A stretch of DNA of 64,000 bases, from contig CANQNT010000001.1 of NCBI GenBank assembly GCA_947625255.1, positions 62,001 to 126,000 on the forward strand, written 5' to 3'. Source of the DNA: an uncultured Acetatifactor sp. (lineage in GTDB: Bacteria > Bacillota > Clostridia > Lachnospirales > Lachnospiraceae). Shown here in pieces: positions 7,946 to 15,869 of the stretch (position 1 is the stretch's first letter; the number at the start of each line of letters is the position of its first letter). Made by a program: the position numbers and the translations under genes. Below the pieces are notes generated by a model that did no database searches, had not been told where the DNA came from, and was given only the letters and a program-made list of their open reading frames with translations.

Positions 7946-9472
7946 TTGAAGATATTAAATGATAAGCTGCAAAAAAAGCTGGAAGAAGCGTTGAAGGCCG
8001 TATTGCCTATCCTGGCGATTGTATTGGTTTTAAGCTTTACCGTGGCGCCCATTACGCCCAGTATCCTCTTATGTTTTTTGATAGGGGCCGTATTTGTCAT
8101 GATCGGCATGATGTTTTTTACACTGGGTGCGGAGATGGCCATGACGCCCATGGGGGAAAAAGTGGGTTCTACCATGACGCGAAGTAAGAATCTTTTGCTG
8201 ATCACGGGATTGGCTTTCGTGCTGGGAGTGATTATTACCGTTTCGGAACCGGATCTGCAGGTGCTGGCCACCCAGGTTCCGTCCGTGCCAAATTGGATAT
8301 TGATCATGGCCGTGGCCGTCGGTGTGGGACTTTTTCTGGTGGCGGCGTTATTGCGTATTCTGCTGAGGGTGGAGTTATCCATTTTACTGGTGGTGCTCTA
8401 TATTTTGACCTTTGCGCTGTTGCTTTTTGTGCCTAAGAGCTTTCAGGCGGTAGCCTTTGATTCCGGCGGCGTGACCACGGGACCCATGACGGTTCCTTTC
8501 ATTATGGCTTTGGGCGTGGGTGTTTCCTCTATACGTAATGATCAGAGCGCTTCCAATGACAGTTTCGGTCTGGTGGCCCTTTGTTCCGTGGGACCCATTC
8601 TGGCGGTCATGATTCTGGGAATGATTTACCAGCCTACGGGAAGTGATTTCAGCCTGATGAGCCTGCCGGAGGTAGGGGATTCTGTGGAAATGCGGAGGCT
8701 TTTCTTACTGGGGCTTCCTACATATATTAAGGAAATCGCGGTTTCACTGCTTCCTATCGTGTTGTTTTTCGGCCTGTTCCAGGTCTTTGCCTTGCGCTTG
8801 TCCGGCAGGAGTCTTGGTAAGATTCTGGTTGGCCTGGTCTATACCTATGTGGGCTTGGTGCTTTTCCTGACGGGGGCGAACGTTGGCTTCATGCCTGCCG
8901 GAAATTATCTGGGCGGGGTGTTGGCGTCATTAAGATATCGAATGATTCTTGTACCGATCGGAGCCCTTATCGGTTATTTCATCGTAAAAGCGGAGCCGGC
9001 CGTCTATGTGCTCAATCATCAGGTTGAAGAGATCACCAGTGGGGCAATTTCGGCCCGCTCCATGGGGGTGAGCCTGTCGGCGGGCGTGTCCCTTTCCGTT
9101 GCCCTTGCGATGATCCGTGTGTTGACCGGTATACCGATTATCTATTTCCTGATTCCCGGATATGCGATCGCGATTCTTTTGTCCTTTGTGGTGCCGAAAA
9201 TGTTTACGGCCATTGCCTTTGACTCCGGTGGCGTGGCTTCCGGACCCATGACTGCTACCTTTCTTCTGCCCCTGGCCCAGGGAGCCTGTCTGGCAGTAGG
9301 AGGGAATCTGGTAGAGGATGCTTTCGGCGTGGTGGCCATGGTGGCCATGACACCGTTGATCACTATCCAGATTTTGGGCGCGGTCTATATGTGGAAGCAG
9401 CGCCGCGCGGATGTGAACGCGCCTGAATATGTTTTTGCGGCGCTGGATGAGGATGCGATCATTGAACTGTAG
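7946..9472 (+). CDS. DUF1538 membrane protein, duplicated domain (UmpAB-like)
   Basis: A 508-residue polytopic membrane protein made of two DUF1538 repeats. The signature AVAFDSGGVTTGPMTVPF in the first half returns as AIAFDSGGVASGPMTATF in the second. About 12-14 hydrophobic segments are visible. Paired DUF1538 proteins (UmpA/UmpB) have been reported as Na+/H+ antiporters in Halomonas; here both halves are in one chain. The start is placed at TTG 7946, 7 bases after AGGAGG (7933-7938); the upstream open frame has no better start. The next gene encodes a tandem PII-like protein, suggesting that transport is regulated by nucleotide or metabolite binding. Ion transport is an inference from the family. 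Confidence 0.82.
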   Translation: MKILNDKLQKKLEEALKAVLPILAIVLVLSFTVAPITPSILLCFLIGAVFVMIGMMFFTLGAEMAMTPMGEKVGSTMTRSKNLLLITGLAFVLGVIITVSEPDLQVLATQVPSVPNWILIMAVAVGVGLFLVAALLRILLRVELSILLVVLYILTFALLLFVPKSFQAVAFDSGGVTTGPMTVPFIMALGVGVSSIRNDQSASNDSFGLVALCSVGPILAVMILGMIYQPTGSDFSLMSLPEVGDSVEMRRLFLLGLPTYIKEIAVSLLPIVLFFGLFQVFALRLSGRSLGKILVGLVYTYVGLVLFLTGANVGFMPAGNYLGGVLASLRYRMILVPIGALIGYFIVKAEPAVYVLNHQVEEITSGAISARSMGVSLSAGVSLSVALAMIRVLTGIPIIYFLIPGYAIAILLSFVVPKMFTAIAFDSGGVASGPMTATFLLPLAQGACLAVGGNLVEDAFGVVAMVAMTPLITIQILGAVYMWKQRRADVNAPEYVFAALDEDAIIEL

Positions 9473-9493
9473 GCCCGGACGGGAGATGTTTCG

Positions 9494-9605
9494 GCGGAAT
9501 TGCGTGAGCCGGACGGAGCAGTGTTGGGCAAGGTTGGCGTAAGCCGGGCGGAACAGGTTGGCAAGGTCGCGTAAGCCGGATGAGAGTTGTTTCGGCAAGA
9601 TCGGG
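9494..9605 (+). repeat. imperfect direct repeats in an intergenic spacer
   Basis: The 140 bases between the DUF1538 gene and the PII-like gene contain three imperfect units built on GCGTAAGCCGG plus GGTTGGCAAGG-like segments (around 9503, 9538 and 9570). They have no open frame and no clear hairpin. A similar pattern is seen at 21150-21230. Confidence 0.5.
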
Positions 9606-9613
9606 AGGAAGCT

Positions 9614-10306
9614 ATGAGCGAATTGTATTTGATGGTTACGATTACCAATCGGAATCTGACTGGGAAATTCACGAATTTTTACAAAGACACGGGTATAAAC
9701 GTATCCATGATCGCGGTGGGCTCCGGTACGGCGGCCAGTGAGATTTTGGATTATTTTGGCTTGGACGGCTCCCAGAAAAGCGTGCTGTTCCACATGGTGA
9801 CGGACACGAAGTGGAAAGAAGTCAAGCAGGGGCTGCGGCGGAAGATGCAGATTGACATTCCGGGAATCGGAATCGCTTTTTTGGTCCCGCTAAGCAGTAT
9901 TGGCGGGAAAAAGACGCTGAATTATCTCACCAGTGGCCAGGAATTTATCAAAGGGGAGGAATCGACATTGAAAGAGACAAAATACGAGTTGTTGGTGGTC
10001 ATCTCAAATCAGGGTTACACGGAAATGGTGATGGATGCCGCCAGGGAGGTGCATGCGGCCGGCGGAACGGTAATCCATGCCAGAGGGACCGGAACGGAAA
10101 AGGCTGATAAATTTTTGGGCGTGACGCTGGTGCCGGAGAAAGAGATGATTTTTATTGTGGTGAAGAGAAGCCAGAAGAATGACATTATGAGGGCTATTAT
10201 GGATAAGGCAGGTCTGGATTCCAAGGCCAGATCCATTGTCTTTTCGCTTCCCGTGACGGATACGGCGGGGATGCGCCTGATTGAGGAGATGGAGGAAGAG
10301 GCTTAA
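9614..10306 (+). CDS. tandem PII-like (P-II family regulator) protein
   Basis: A 230-residue cytoplasmic protein consisting of two PII-like ferredoxin-fold domains, about 1-110 and 118-230. The second reads as a classical GlnB core: ELLVVISNQGYTEMVMDAAR, then GGTVIHARGTGT, then LVPEKEMIFIVVKR. The T-loop of the first domain is diverged (AVGSGTAASEIL). The start at 9614 follows GGGAGGAAG. It lies between a DUF1538 transporter and a small unknown gene in the same operon, as PII-like proteins often sit beside the transporter they control. The ligand is unknown; the classical uridylylation Tyr cannot be placed with confidence. Confidence 0.8.
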   Translation: MSELYLMVTITNRNLTGKFTNFYKDTGINVSMIAVGSGTAASEILDYFGLDGSQKSVLFHMVTDTKWKEVKQGLRRKMQIDIPGIGIAFLVPLSSIGGKKTLNYLTSGQEFIKGEESTLKETKYELLVVISNQGYTEMVMDAAREVHAAGGTVIHARGTGTEKADKFLGVTLVPEKEMIFIVVKRSQKNDIMRAIMDKAGLDSKARSIVFSLPVTDTAGMRLIEEMEEEA

Positions 10307-10354
10307 GGGCCGGCAGAGAAATGAGAAAGGGCTTAGGCCCTGACGGAGGGCAGG

Positions 10355-10600
10355 ATGTCTGAGGATTATTTGATAGAGCAGATTTTGAAGCATTTGGACG
10401 ACGAGACCCGTATGGGAGTGGCGCGGATGAGTGTGGAGATGGACGAGAACAGCGATACCCAGGTGGAGGTGTCTCACAAGTGTTGTCGGATGTATGGAAA
10501 ACCGGCCAATGTGATCGTGGGGCTTCTGGATGGTTACACTGATACGAGCGCAGGACGCCCGGATAATGAAGAGAGGGAAAAACGGAGGATGAAACAATGA
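10355..10600 (+). CDS. small conserved-looking protein of unknown function
   Basis: An 81-residue soluble, acidic protein, not recognised. It starts with MSEDYLIEQILKHLDDETRM, contains a CC pair (SHKCCRMYG) near residue 43 and ends in a charged tail (EEREKRRMKQ). GGAGGG lies at a suitable distance upstream. Its end overlaps the DegV start by 4 nt, so it is translated as part of the operon and is unlikely to be a chance frame. Confidence 0.65.
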   Translation: MSEDYLIEQILKHLDDETRMGVARMSVEMDENSDTQVEVSHKCCRMYGKPANVIVGLLDGYTDTSAGRPDNEEREKRRMKQ

Positions 10601-11484
10601 GTGATTTTGTATTAAGCTGTTGCTCCACGGCGGATTTGTCAGAGGAGCATTTTAAAAAAAGAAATATTTCCTATATTTGCTTTCATTTTGAGTTGAATGG
10701 TGTACCATATATGGATGATCTGGGAAAGTCCATCGCGTTTCCGGATTTTTACCAGGCCATGGCCAACGGCGCGGAAACGAAAACCTCACAGATTAACGAA
10801 TCAGAGTTTGAGGAATATTTTAGGGGTTTCTTGAAAGAGGGAAAGGATATCCTGCACTTGTGTCTTTCCAGCGGGATTACCGGTACGGTGAATTCCGCCA
10901 GACTGGCCAGGCAGGAATTGGAGGAGCGTTATCCTGACCGTAAGATCTATGTGGTGGATTCTCTGGCGGCTTCCTCCGGCTATGGACTTTTGATGGATCG
11001 GCTGGCGGATCTGCGGGATGCGGGGATGGGCTTGGAGGAATTGTATCAGTGGGCGGAGGACAATAAGAAAAAACTTAATCATTGGTTCTTTTCTTCGGAT
11101 CTGACGTTCTTTGTGAAAGGAGGGCGGATTTCCAAGACCTCGGGTTTCGTAGGATCCGTGTTGAACATTTGTCCCTTGATGAATGTGGATTTTGAAGGAA
11201 AGCTGATTCCACGCTATAAGATCCGCACGAAGAAAAAGGTCATTCACGCAATTGTGGATAAGATGGAAGAATTGGCGGAGAATGGGTTGGACTACTCCGG
11301 AAAGTGTTATATTTCCCATTCGTCTTGCCTGGAGGATGCCAGAGCCGTTGCTGATCTGGTGGAGGAGCGTTTCCCGAAGCTGGACGGCAAAGTGTTGATC
11401 AATGATATTGGAACGACCATTGGAAGCCATACCGGACCGGGAACCGTAGCCTTGTTCTTCTGGGGAAAAGAACGAGTGGACTGA
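10597..11484 (+). CDS. DegV family fatty-acid-binding protein
   Basis: A 295-residue DegV-family (FakB-like) protein. It shows the family core: an N-terminal domain with LHLCLSSGITGTVNSARLA (fatty-acid carboxylate-binding segment, near residue 90), VVDSLAASSGYG near 125 and the C-terminal FVKGGRISKTSGFVGS near 170. FakB proteins present exogenous fatty acids to the kinase FakA; no fakA is seen nearby, and DegV paralogs are common in this group. The start overlaps the previous gene (ATGA). It is last in the operon and followed by a convergent terminator. Confidence 0.9.
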   Translation: MSDFVLSCCSTADLSEEHFKKRNISYICFHFELNGVPYMDDLGKSIAFPDFYQAMANGAETKTSQINESEFEEYFRGFLKEGKDILHLCLSSGITGTVNSARLARQELEERYPDRKIYVVDSLAASSGYGLLMDRLADLRDAGMGLEELYQWAEDNKKKLNHWFFSSDLTFFVKGGRISKTSGFVGSVLNICPLMNVDFEGKLIPRYKIRTKKKVIHAIVDKMEELAENGLDYSGKCYISHSSCLEDARAVADLVEERFPKLDGKVLINDIGTTIGSHTGPGTVALFFWGKERVD

Positions 11485-11494
11485 AAATAAGTGG

Positions 11495-11528
11495 ATTGCC
11501 GCGATGATCCCCTGGCCGCGGCAATTTT
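11495..11528. terminator. bidirectional terminator between convergent genes
   Basis: ATTGCCGCG (11495-11503) pairs with CGCGGCAAT (11517-11525) and is followed by Ts on the plus strand. It lies between the DegV gene and the end of the minus-strand aminotransferase gene. Confidence 0.7.
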
Positions 11529-12706
11529 CAACGGCCCTCTTCCTTGAGGACTTTTTCCAGGACATTCATGGATTTCTGAATCGCCCAGGTGGGCGCGGCG
11601 ATGCTATAGCGGCAGAACTGGTCCGAAACGCCGTATTCCGAACCGGGATCGCCGGAAAACAGGGTTTTGTCAAGCAGGTTTTTCAATGCGGCATCTTCCA
11701 GCCCGAGTCCTCTATAATCGACCCAAAGCAGATAGGTGGCGGCTGCGGGAACGATGTAAGTCCCGGGCAACAGATTCGTCAGGCGGGTGGTCAGAAGCTG
11801 CCGGTTTGCGGCAATGACTTCCCTTAAGGAAAGCACGTAATCGCGTCCCTCCTCGGTGCAGGCCCGTAGGAGTCCCGCGTAGAGAAGGGGGTCGATGGAG
11901 CCATAATGGTCGGCATACTTTTGACGGATGTAAAGCTTTCGCAAAGCTTCATTGGGAAGAAATACATTGGCGTGGTTGATGCCTGTGAGGCTCATACACT
12001 TGCCAAAGGAGGAACAGGTGATGGCCGGAGAATCGGGTTTGGCAGCCTTGCCGTAAGGGGTGACGGTGCTTCCGTCCAGAGTCACGTCGGCAAAAATCTC
12101 ATCACAGAACACGGGAACCTGATATTTTCGGCTTAATTCATCAATGCGCCTCAGGTCCTTTTCGGAAAGAATGTGCCCCGTGGGATTGTTGGGATTGCTG
12201 AAGACCAGAAGGGCGTTTTCCGGCCGGGACAGTTTTTCCTCCAGATCAGCGTAGTCCAGGGCATAGTGCCCGTTTTCATAACGCATATAGCTTGCCGTGC
12301 AGCCCCTGCCCAGGCGGTCTGCCGCTTGCTTGTAGCGACTGTAGCCAGGCAGGATGACCAGCAGATTCTGTCCCTCCCCCACAAAAAGGCGGATGGCGGA
12401 AGCCAGGGCGAAAATGGTGCCATGGGTGGGTACGATCCATTCGGGTTCTACTTCCCAGTCCCGCATATTCTTCATCCACCAGGCAATCCGGTCATTATAG
12501 TCTTTTCCTTGGGGTGTGAAGGCATAGAGACCTCGTTCGGCACAGGCACGCACGCCTTCGGAAAACGCCGGACAAGTAGGGAAGTCGAATTCCGCGCCCC
12601 AGTAGCTGACCAACCCTGCGTCGCGGATCTTTTGGGGCGTCATATTGCCTTTTAAGCTTCCGGTACCGGTTCTGTCGACCAATTGGGTAAAAGGAAATGT
12701 CTGCAT
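11528..12706 (-). CDS. MalY/PatB-type PLP-dependent C-S lyase (aminotransferase class I/II)
   Basis: A 392-residue fold-type I PLP enzyme of the MalY/PatB group. These cleave cystathionine or cysteine (beta-C-S lyase) and can act as aminotransferases. Visible features are VSYWGAEFDFPTCPA near the N-terminus, SNPNNPTGHILS (near 170), FCDEIFADVTLDG (near 200) and the PLP lysine in SSFGKCMSLTGINHANVF (near 235). AGGAGG lies 6 bases before the ATG. The gene is transcribed alone from a perfect consensus promoter (12800-12828) through a leader of about 87 bases. Substrate cannot be decided from sequence. Confidence 0.88.
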   Translation of the reverse strand: MQTFPFTQLVDRTGTGSLKGNMTPQKIRDAGLVSYWGAEFDFPTCPAFSEGVRACAERGLYAFTPQGKDYNDRIAWWMKNMRDWEVEPEWIVPTHGTIFALASAIRLFVGEGQNLLVILPGYSRYKQAADRLGRGCTASYMRYENGHYALDYADLEEKLSRPENALLVFSNPNNPTGHILSEKDLRRIDELSRKYQVPVFCDEIFADVTLDGSTVTPYGKAAKPDSPAITCSSFGKCMSLTGINHANVFLPNEALRKLYIRQKYADHYGSIDPLLYAGLLRACTEEGRDYVLSLREVIAANRQLLTTRLTNLLPGTYIVPAAATYLLWVDYRGLGLEDAALKNLLDKTLFSGDPGSEYGVSDQFCRYSIAAPTWAIQKSMNVLEKVLKEEGR

Positions 12707-12738
12707 GGAATCCTCCTGGGAAATGTGTTGTTGGATGT

Positions 12739-12784
12739 CGCGCCTCGTGTATTTATAATATGGATTTAAGGCGCGGCTTTTTTT
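12739..12784 (+). terminator. hairpin with T-run in the malY-type leader
   Basis: CGCGCCT (12739-12745) pairs with AGGCGCG (12769-12775), followed on the plus strand by seven Ts. It would terminate plus-strand (antisense) transcription; on the minus strand it lies inside the 5' leader of the lyase gene. Its actual role is uncertain. Confidence 0.45.
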
Positions 12785-12799
12785 CCGTGGTTTGAATTG

Positions 12800-12828
12800 A
12801 TTATACAGGTCGGAGTGGGATGTGTCAA
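12800..12828 (-). promoter_or_regulatory. perfect sigma-A promoter for the MalY-type gene
   Basis: On the minus strand TTGACA (12828-12823), 17 bases and TATAAT (12805-12800) match the full consensus. Transcription should begin near 12793. Such a perfect promoter normally implies high activity or control by a repressor. Confidence 0.88.
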
Positions 12829-12900
12829 TACGACAGGGACTGACTATAAGACTTCATTTTTAGGATTTCATTTTTAGGAGAGAGGAAAGAAGAAATTAAA

Positions 12901-14136
12901 ATGCAGTATGTGTTGAGAGGAAGAATGATTGACGGTTTGGGAGGCGCGCCTTTGGAAGACGGTCTGGTGGCTTTCGAGGGAAATAGAATCGTCTATGCGG
13001 GACAGGCTGGGGAATATGAGATTCCTGCTGACGCAGTGGTCCGTCATGTGGGGAAAGGAACAATTCTGCCGGGCTTTATCGATGCGCACGCTCATCTGTC
13101 GGGAGAAGAGGATGCGGGCTCTTTTGCGGATGGAAAATGCTTTGGAGATCAGCTCTTGGGCGGTGTGAAGCAATTGGGGTTATTGTTAGGTGCCGGGTTT
13201 ACGGGAATCCGGGATATGTCTGAGGCGGGACTGTATCTGTCCCGTGCGGTGGAACGAGGCGCGATCGTGGGGCCTCGCATTGTTTCGGGAGGAAAGCTAT
13301 TGGGCGTTACCTCCGGTCACGAGGATATCGGACCTTATGTGACCAAGGAAGCCTATAACGCTGCCAGCCATTTTTCCAGACTGTGCGACGGGCCGGACGA
13401 TTGTATGCTCGCGGCCAGGGAACAATTTCGCGCAGGGGCGAAGTTTATCAAAATATGCGCCACGGGGGGAGTGTCCTCCCCTACGGACCGGGTGGACGAT
13501 GTTCAGTTTGCTCCTGAGGAGCTGCGGGCGATTGTGGAGGAGGCCAGGCGGCATCATACCTATGTGACGGCCCATTGTACGGGTTACGAAGGGACCTATC
13601 AGGCCTTATTGGCGGGGGTGGAGTGTATCGAACACGGCGTTATGCTGACGGAACGGGAAATCCGTCTGATGGCGGAGCGCGACGTACCCCTGGTGCCTAC
13701 CCTTTGGATTTCCCTCCATGTGGCGGATCTGCCCGGACTGCCGCCCTATGCCAGGGAAAAGGCAAGGACTTGCGCGGAGTATAGCAGGAGAACGATTGCA
13801 CTGGCACGTCAGTATGGAATCCGTATCGCCTTGGGAACGGACTTTTCCAATTCCCGGAACACCTCCTATCTTAAAAATGGGCGGGAGTTTGAAGCCATGG
13901 TGGAAGCGGGTATGACGGAGATGGAATCCATTCGGGCGGGTACTTTCTATGCCGCCCAGGTGTTGCGGATTGATGATTTGGGGGCGCTGAAAAAGGGTTA
14001 TCTGGCGGATATCGTCGTTACCGATGGAAATCCCCTGGAAGATATCAGCTGCCTGGCTGATGCGGGGCATATCCGGTTTGTATCTGCTGATGGAAGAGTT
14101 GTAAAGGACTTGTTGAGGGAGGAACGGGTTCAGTGA
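12901..14136 (+). CDS. metal-dependent amidohydrolase (imidazolonepropionase-like)
   Basis: A 411-residue amidohydrolase of the COG1228 type. The metal ligands are all present: GFIDAHAHLSG (HxH, near residue 64), the candidate carbamylated lysine in FIKICATGGVSSP (near 185), VTAHCTG (near 225), IEHGV (near 245) and LGTDFSN (near 315). No signal peptide is visible. The family includes Xaa-Pro dipeptidases, imidazolonepropionase-like and N-acyl hydrolases; substrate is unknown. AGGAAAG lies upstream of the ATG. The stop overlaps the start of a decayed acetyltransferase gene by 4 nt, suggesting a former two-gene operon. Confidence 0.87.
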   Translation: MQYVLRGRMIDGLGGAPLEDGLVAFEGNRIVYAGQAGEYEIPADAVVRHVGKGTILPGFIDAHAHLSGEEDAGSFADGKCFGDQLLGGVKQLGLLLGAGFTGIRDMSEAGLYLSRAVERGAIVGPRIVSGGKLLGVTSGHEDIGPYVTKEAYNAASHFSRLCDGPDDCMLAAREQFRAGAKFIKICATGGVSSPTDRVDDVQFAPEELRAIVEEARRHHTYVTAHCTGYEGTYQALLAGVECIEHGVMLTEREIRLMAERDVPLVPTLWISLHVADLPGLPPYAREKARTCAEYSRRTIALARQYGIRIALGTDFSNSRNTSYLKNGREFEAMVEAGMTEMESIRAGTFYAAQVLRIDDLGALKKGYLADIVVTDGNPLEDISCLADAGHIRFVSADGRVVKDLLREERVQ

Positions 14137-14526
14137 TCATTCGTCCATATGTTGCATATAAAGATTTTGTCTACTTGCAAAGCTGGGTGGACAGTGAGCG
14201 CACACATGCGTTTTGGTGTGCCGGTCTGATTCCGTATCCTTTGGAAGATCTTCATCGTCGATCCCGCTTAAAGGGGACGAGGATATGGAGAAAGCATTGT
14301 ACGTTTGATTCTGCAATCTGTGTTTTCGCAAACTGGTGTGAAAGAGGTGCGGTTAAATGTTTTTGGTGAGAATATCGCCGCGAAGCGCTGCTATGAAAAG
14401 GCCGGTTTTCAGGATCGGAGAGTCATGAAAAATGCTTTCTCTTATGGGGAAGAATGCTGGAGCAGATGGAAAAAAAGGTTTGGTTCGTTCTATAAAATTA
14501 TGTGCTCACGCCGCTTTCCAAAATAG
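14133..14526 (+). pseudogene. GNAT acetyltransferase remnant, internal deletion plus frameshift
   Basis: The first 45 codons (GTG at 14133) read as the N-terminus of a GNAT protein: YLQSWVDSERTHAFWCAGLI, then PYPLEDLH. Then the frame changes near 14276. The next frame begins with RGYGESIVRLILQ, which is acetyl-CoA binding motif A, and continues with VKEVRLNVFGENIAAKRCY, the normal C-terminal part. The N- and C-terminal parts are thus joined with about 50 codons missing and a one-base shift. It overlaps the amidohydrolase stop by 4 nt. Inactive as it stands. Confidence 0.8.
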
Positions 14527-14786
14527 AAAAGGTCTTTTCCTCACAATTGATTTCGGCAAGTGCGCCGTATGGCAAAACAAACATAGGTGATGAATGGCCA
14601 AAATTTAGTCCATACAATATAGGAATCGCGCGGCAATATTCATTAGAAACAATTTTTCGAATGATTTGTGATCGCCTCGAAAATGAAATGTTTTCATTTG
14701 CTTTGTCAATAATGATTCCTGTATGACCGCCTATCAAGCGCCCTGTTACCTTTTACCAGACGCTTTGGTTTAACAAGTGTTTTCAT
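14498..14786 (-). pseudogene. S66 LD-carboxypeptidase (MccF-like) remnant, middle deleted
   Basis: On the minus strand an ATG at 14786 with AAGGAAA upstream begins MKTLVKPKRLVKG, the typical N-terminus of S66 peptidases. After 13 codons it jumps, out of frame, to the family's C-terminus: LIGGHTGIIIDKANENISFS, then LNFGHSSPMFVLPYGALAEI and SILESGV. About 200 codons including the catalytic Ser/Glu region are missing. Its 3' end overlaps the end of the GNAT remnant. This is a clear case of end-to-end joining by deletion. Confidence 0.78.
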
Positions 14787-14845
14787 GCGATTGTTTGATT
14801 TCCTTTTTGAGTACTTCTGTTTTTTGTTCCAAAAAAGAAAGTCCT

Positions 14846-14870
14846 AAAAACGGCTTGAGTAAGCCATTTT
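14846..14870 (-). terminator. terminator after tRNA-Ala
   Basis: On the minus strand GGCTT-ACTC-AAGCC, flanked by an A-run and ending in Ts, forms a hairpin 17 bases after the tRNA 3' end. Confidence 0.65.
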
Positions 14871-14886
14871 CAGAACCTCCTGCAAG

Positions 14887-14959
14887 TGGAGATAATGGGA
14901 CTCGAACCCACGGCCTCTTGCATGCCATGCAAGCGCTCTCCCATCTGAGCTATACCCCC
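14887..14959 (-). tRNA. tRNA-Ala (anticodon GGC)
   Basis: The minus strand folds as a full cloverleaf: acceptor GGGGGTA/TATCTCC, D-stem GCTC/GAGC, anticodon stem CTTGC/GCAAG around loop ATGGCAT (anticodon GGC) and T-arm GTGGG-TTCGAGT-CCCAT, with discriminator A. CCA is not encoded. A TATACT box at 14988-14993 on the same strand is a suitable -10. The gene is flanked on both sides by decayed genes. Confidence 0.95.
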
Positions 14960-15051
14960 AAAATGGTAATTCCGTGAAACTAGACATAGTATAACATAAA
15001 TCTTTTAGAAAGAAAAGATATTTTTTAATTTTTTTACAAAAAACTGACAAA

Positions 15052-15295
15052 TTAATCGAACAAATCAACATAGTCTTCGTAAGTGTAAAAATTATTCTGC
15101 AGAAAAGAAAGCCGCCCCGCGAATTGTTCATTCAGTCGGGCGGTTTTCCTGGCATCCAGAATTTGTCGTGGTTGCCGCGCAGAAGAATCTTCCGGCCGGG
15201 TAAAGCGGCGATAAAGTCCGGATCGGACCAAAGACATCCATGGGCTTGTTGGCCGGAAAAGATAGATGGAGATCTCCGATTGCGTATAAAGCCAT
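15052..15295 (-). pseudogene. metallophosphoesterase remnant with deletions and frameshifts
   Basis: The minus-strand ATG at 15295 begins MALYAIGDLHLSFPANKPMD, the N-terminus of a calcineurin-like phosphoesterase (motif GDLH). The next frame then reads DPDFIAALPGRKILLRGNHD, containing the GNHD motif. A third frame continues with LSFLQNNFYTYEDY before stopping at 15052. Three frames in 244 bases and a missing C-terminal half show that the gene is dead. It lies directly downstream of pyrI. Confidence 0.78.
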
Positions 15296-15343
15296 GGAAA
15301 TCCTCGCTTCCTTTCGGAAAAGTCGGGAGAAAGCGTTGGACGC

Positions 15344-15784
15344 TTACTTTCTTTGAGAGGATTCCGAATATTTTTCTTCGCAGTATTTGCAGCGGTAGAT
15401 TTGCTTTTCTTCATCAGCCAGGACGAAGATATGGGGCAGCTCCTGTTCAATGGAAGTGATGCATCTGGGATTGTGGCAGTGAATGACGTTGCGGATCTGC
15501 TTTGGCAGGGTCAGTTCCTTTTTATCCACGATTACCCCGTCCTTGATGATGTTGACGGTGATATTATGGTCAATGACGGCAAGCACGTCCAAGTCCAGGC
15601 TGTTGATATCGCACTCGATTTTCAAAATATCTTTCTTGCCCATTTTATTGCTTTTGGCATTTTTGATAATGGCCACGGGATAGTCCAGCTTGTCCAGCTG
15701 GAGATGCTCATACAGCGCGAAACTCTTGCCGGCCTTGATGTGGTCCAGGACATAGCCTTCTTCGATTTTACCTACGTTTAACAT
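15344..15784 (-). CDS. pyrI: aspartate carbamoyltransferase regulatory chain
   Basis: A 146-residue regulatory subunit of ATCase, which binds nucleotides and makes the pyrimidine pathway's first committed step allosteric. The start is placed at 15784 (MLNVGKIEEGYVLDHI) with AAAGGA upstream; the frame runs open to 15820. The N-terminal allosteric domain covers about 1-95. The C-terminal zinc domain has four cysteines in CHNPRC and CKYC. It follows pyrB by 85 bases in the same direction, forming a pyrBI operon as in enterobacteria and many clostridia. Confidence 0.95.
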   Translation of the reverse strand: MLNVGKIEEGYVLDHIKAGKSFALYEHLQLDKLDYPVAIIKNAKSNKMGKKDILKIECDINSLDLDVLAVIDHNITVNIIKDGVIVDKKELTLPKQIRNVIHCHNPRCITSIEQELPHIFVLADEEKQIYRCKYCEEKYSESSQRK

Positions 15785-15869
15785 ATGATGTCCTTTCTGC
15801 CCGCTTTGGCGGGCATCCATTTTGAATTCTTTCCAGAGAATTGATTTTATTCCAGTGAAGTTTCGCCGG

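Noticed and set aside
15052..15450. 132-residue minus-strand frame as an intact gene
   Set aside because: It joins out-of-frame sequence of pyrI with the third-frame tail of the phosphoesterase remnant; only the remnant interpretation fits the motifs.
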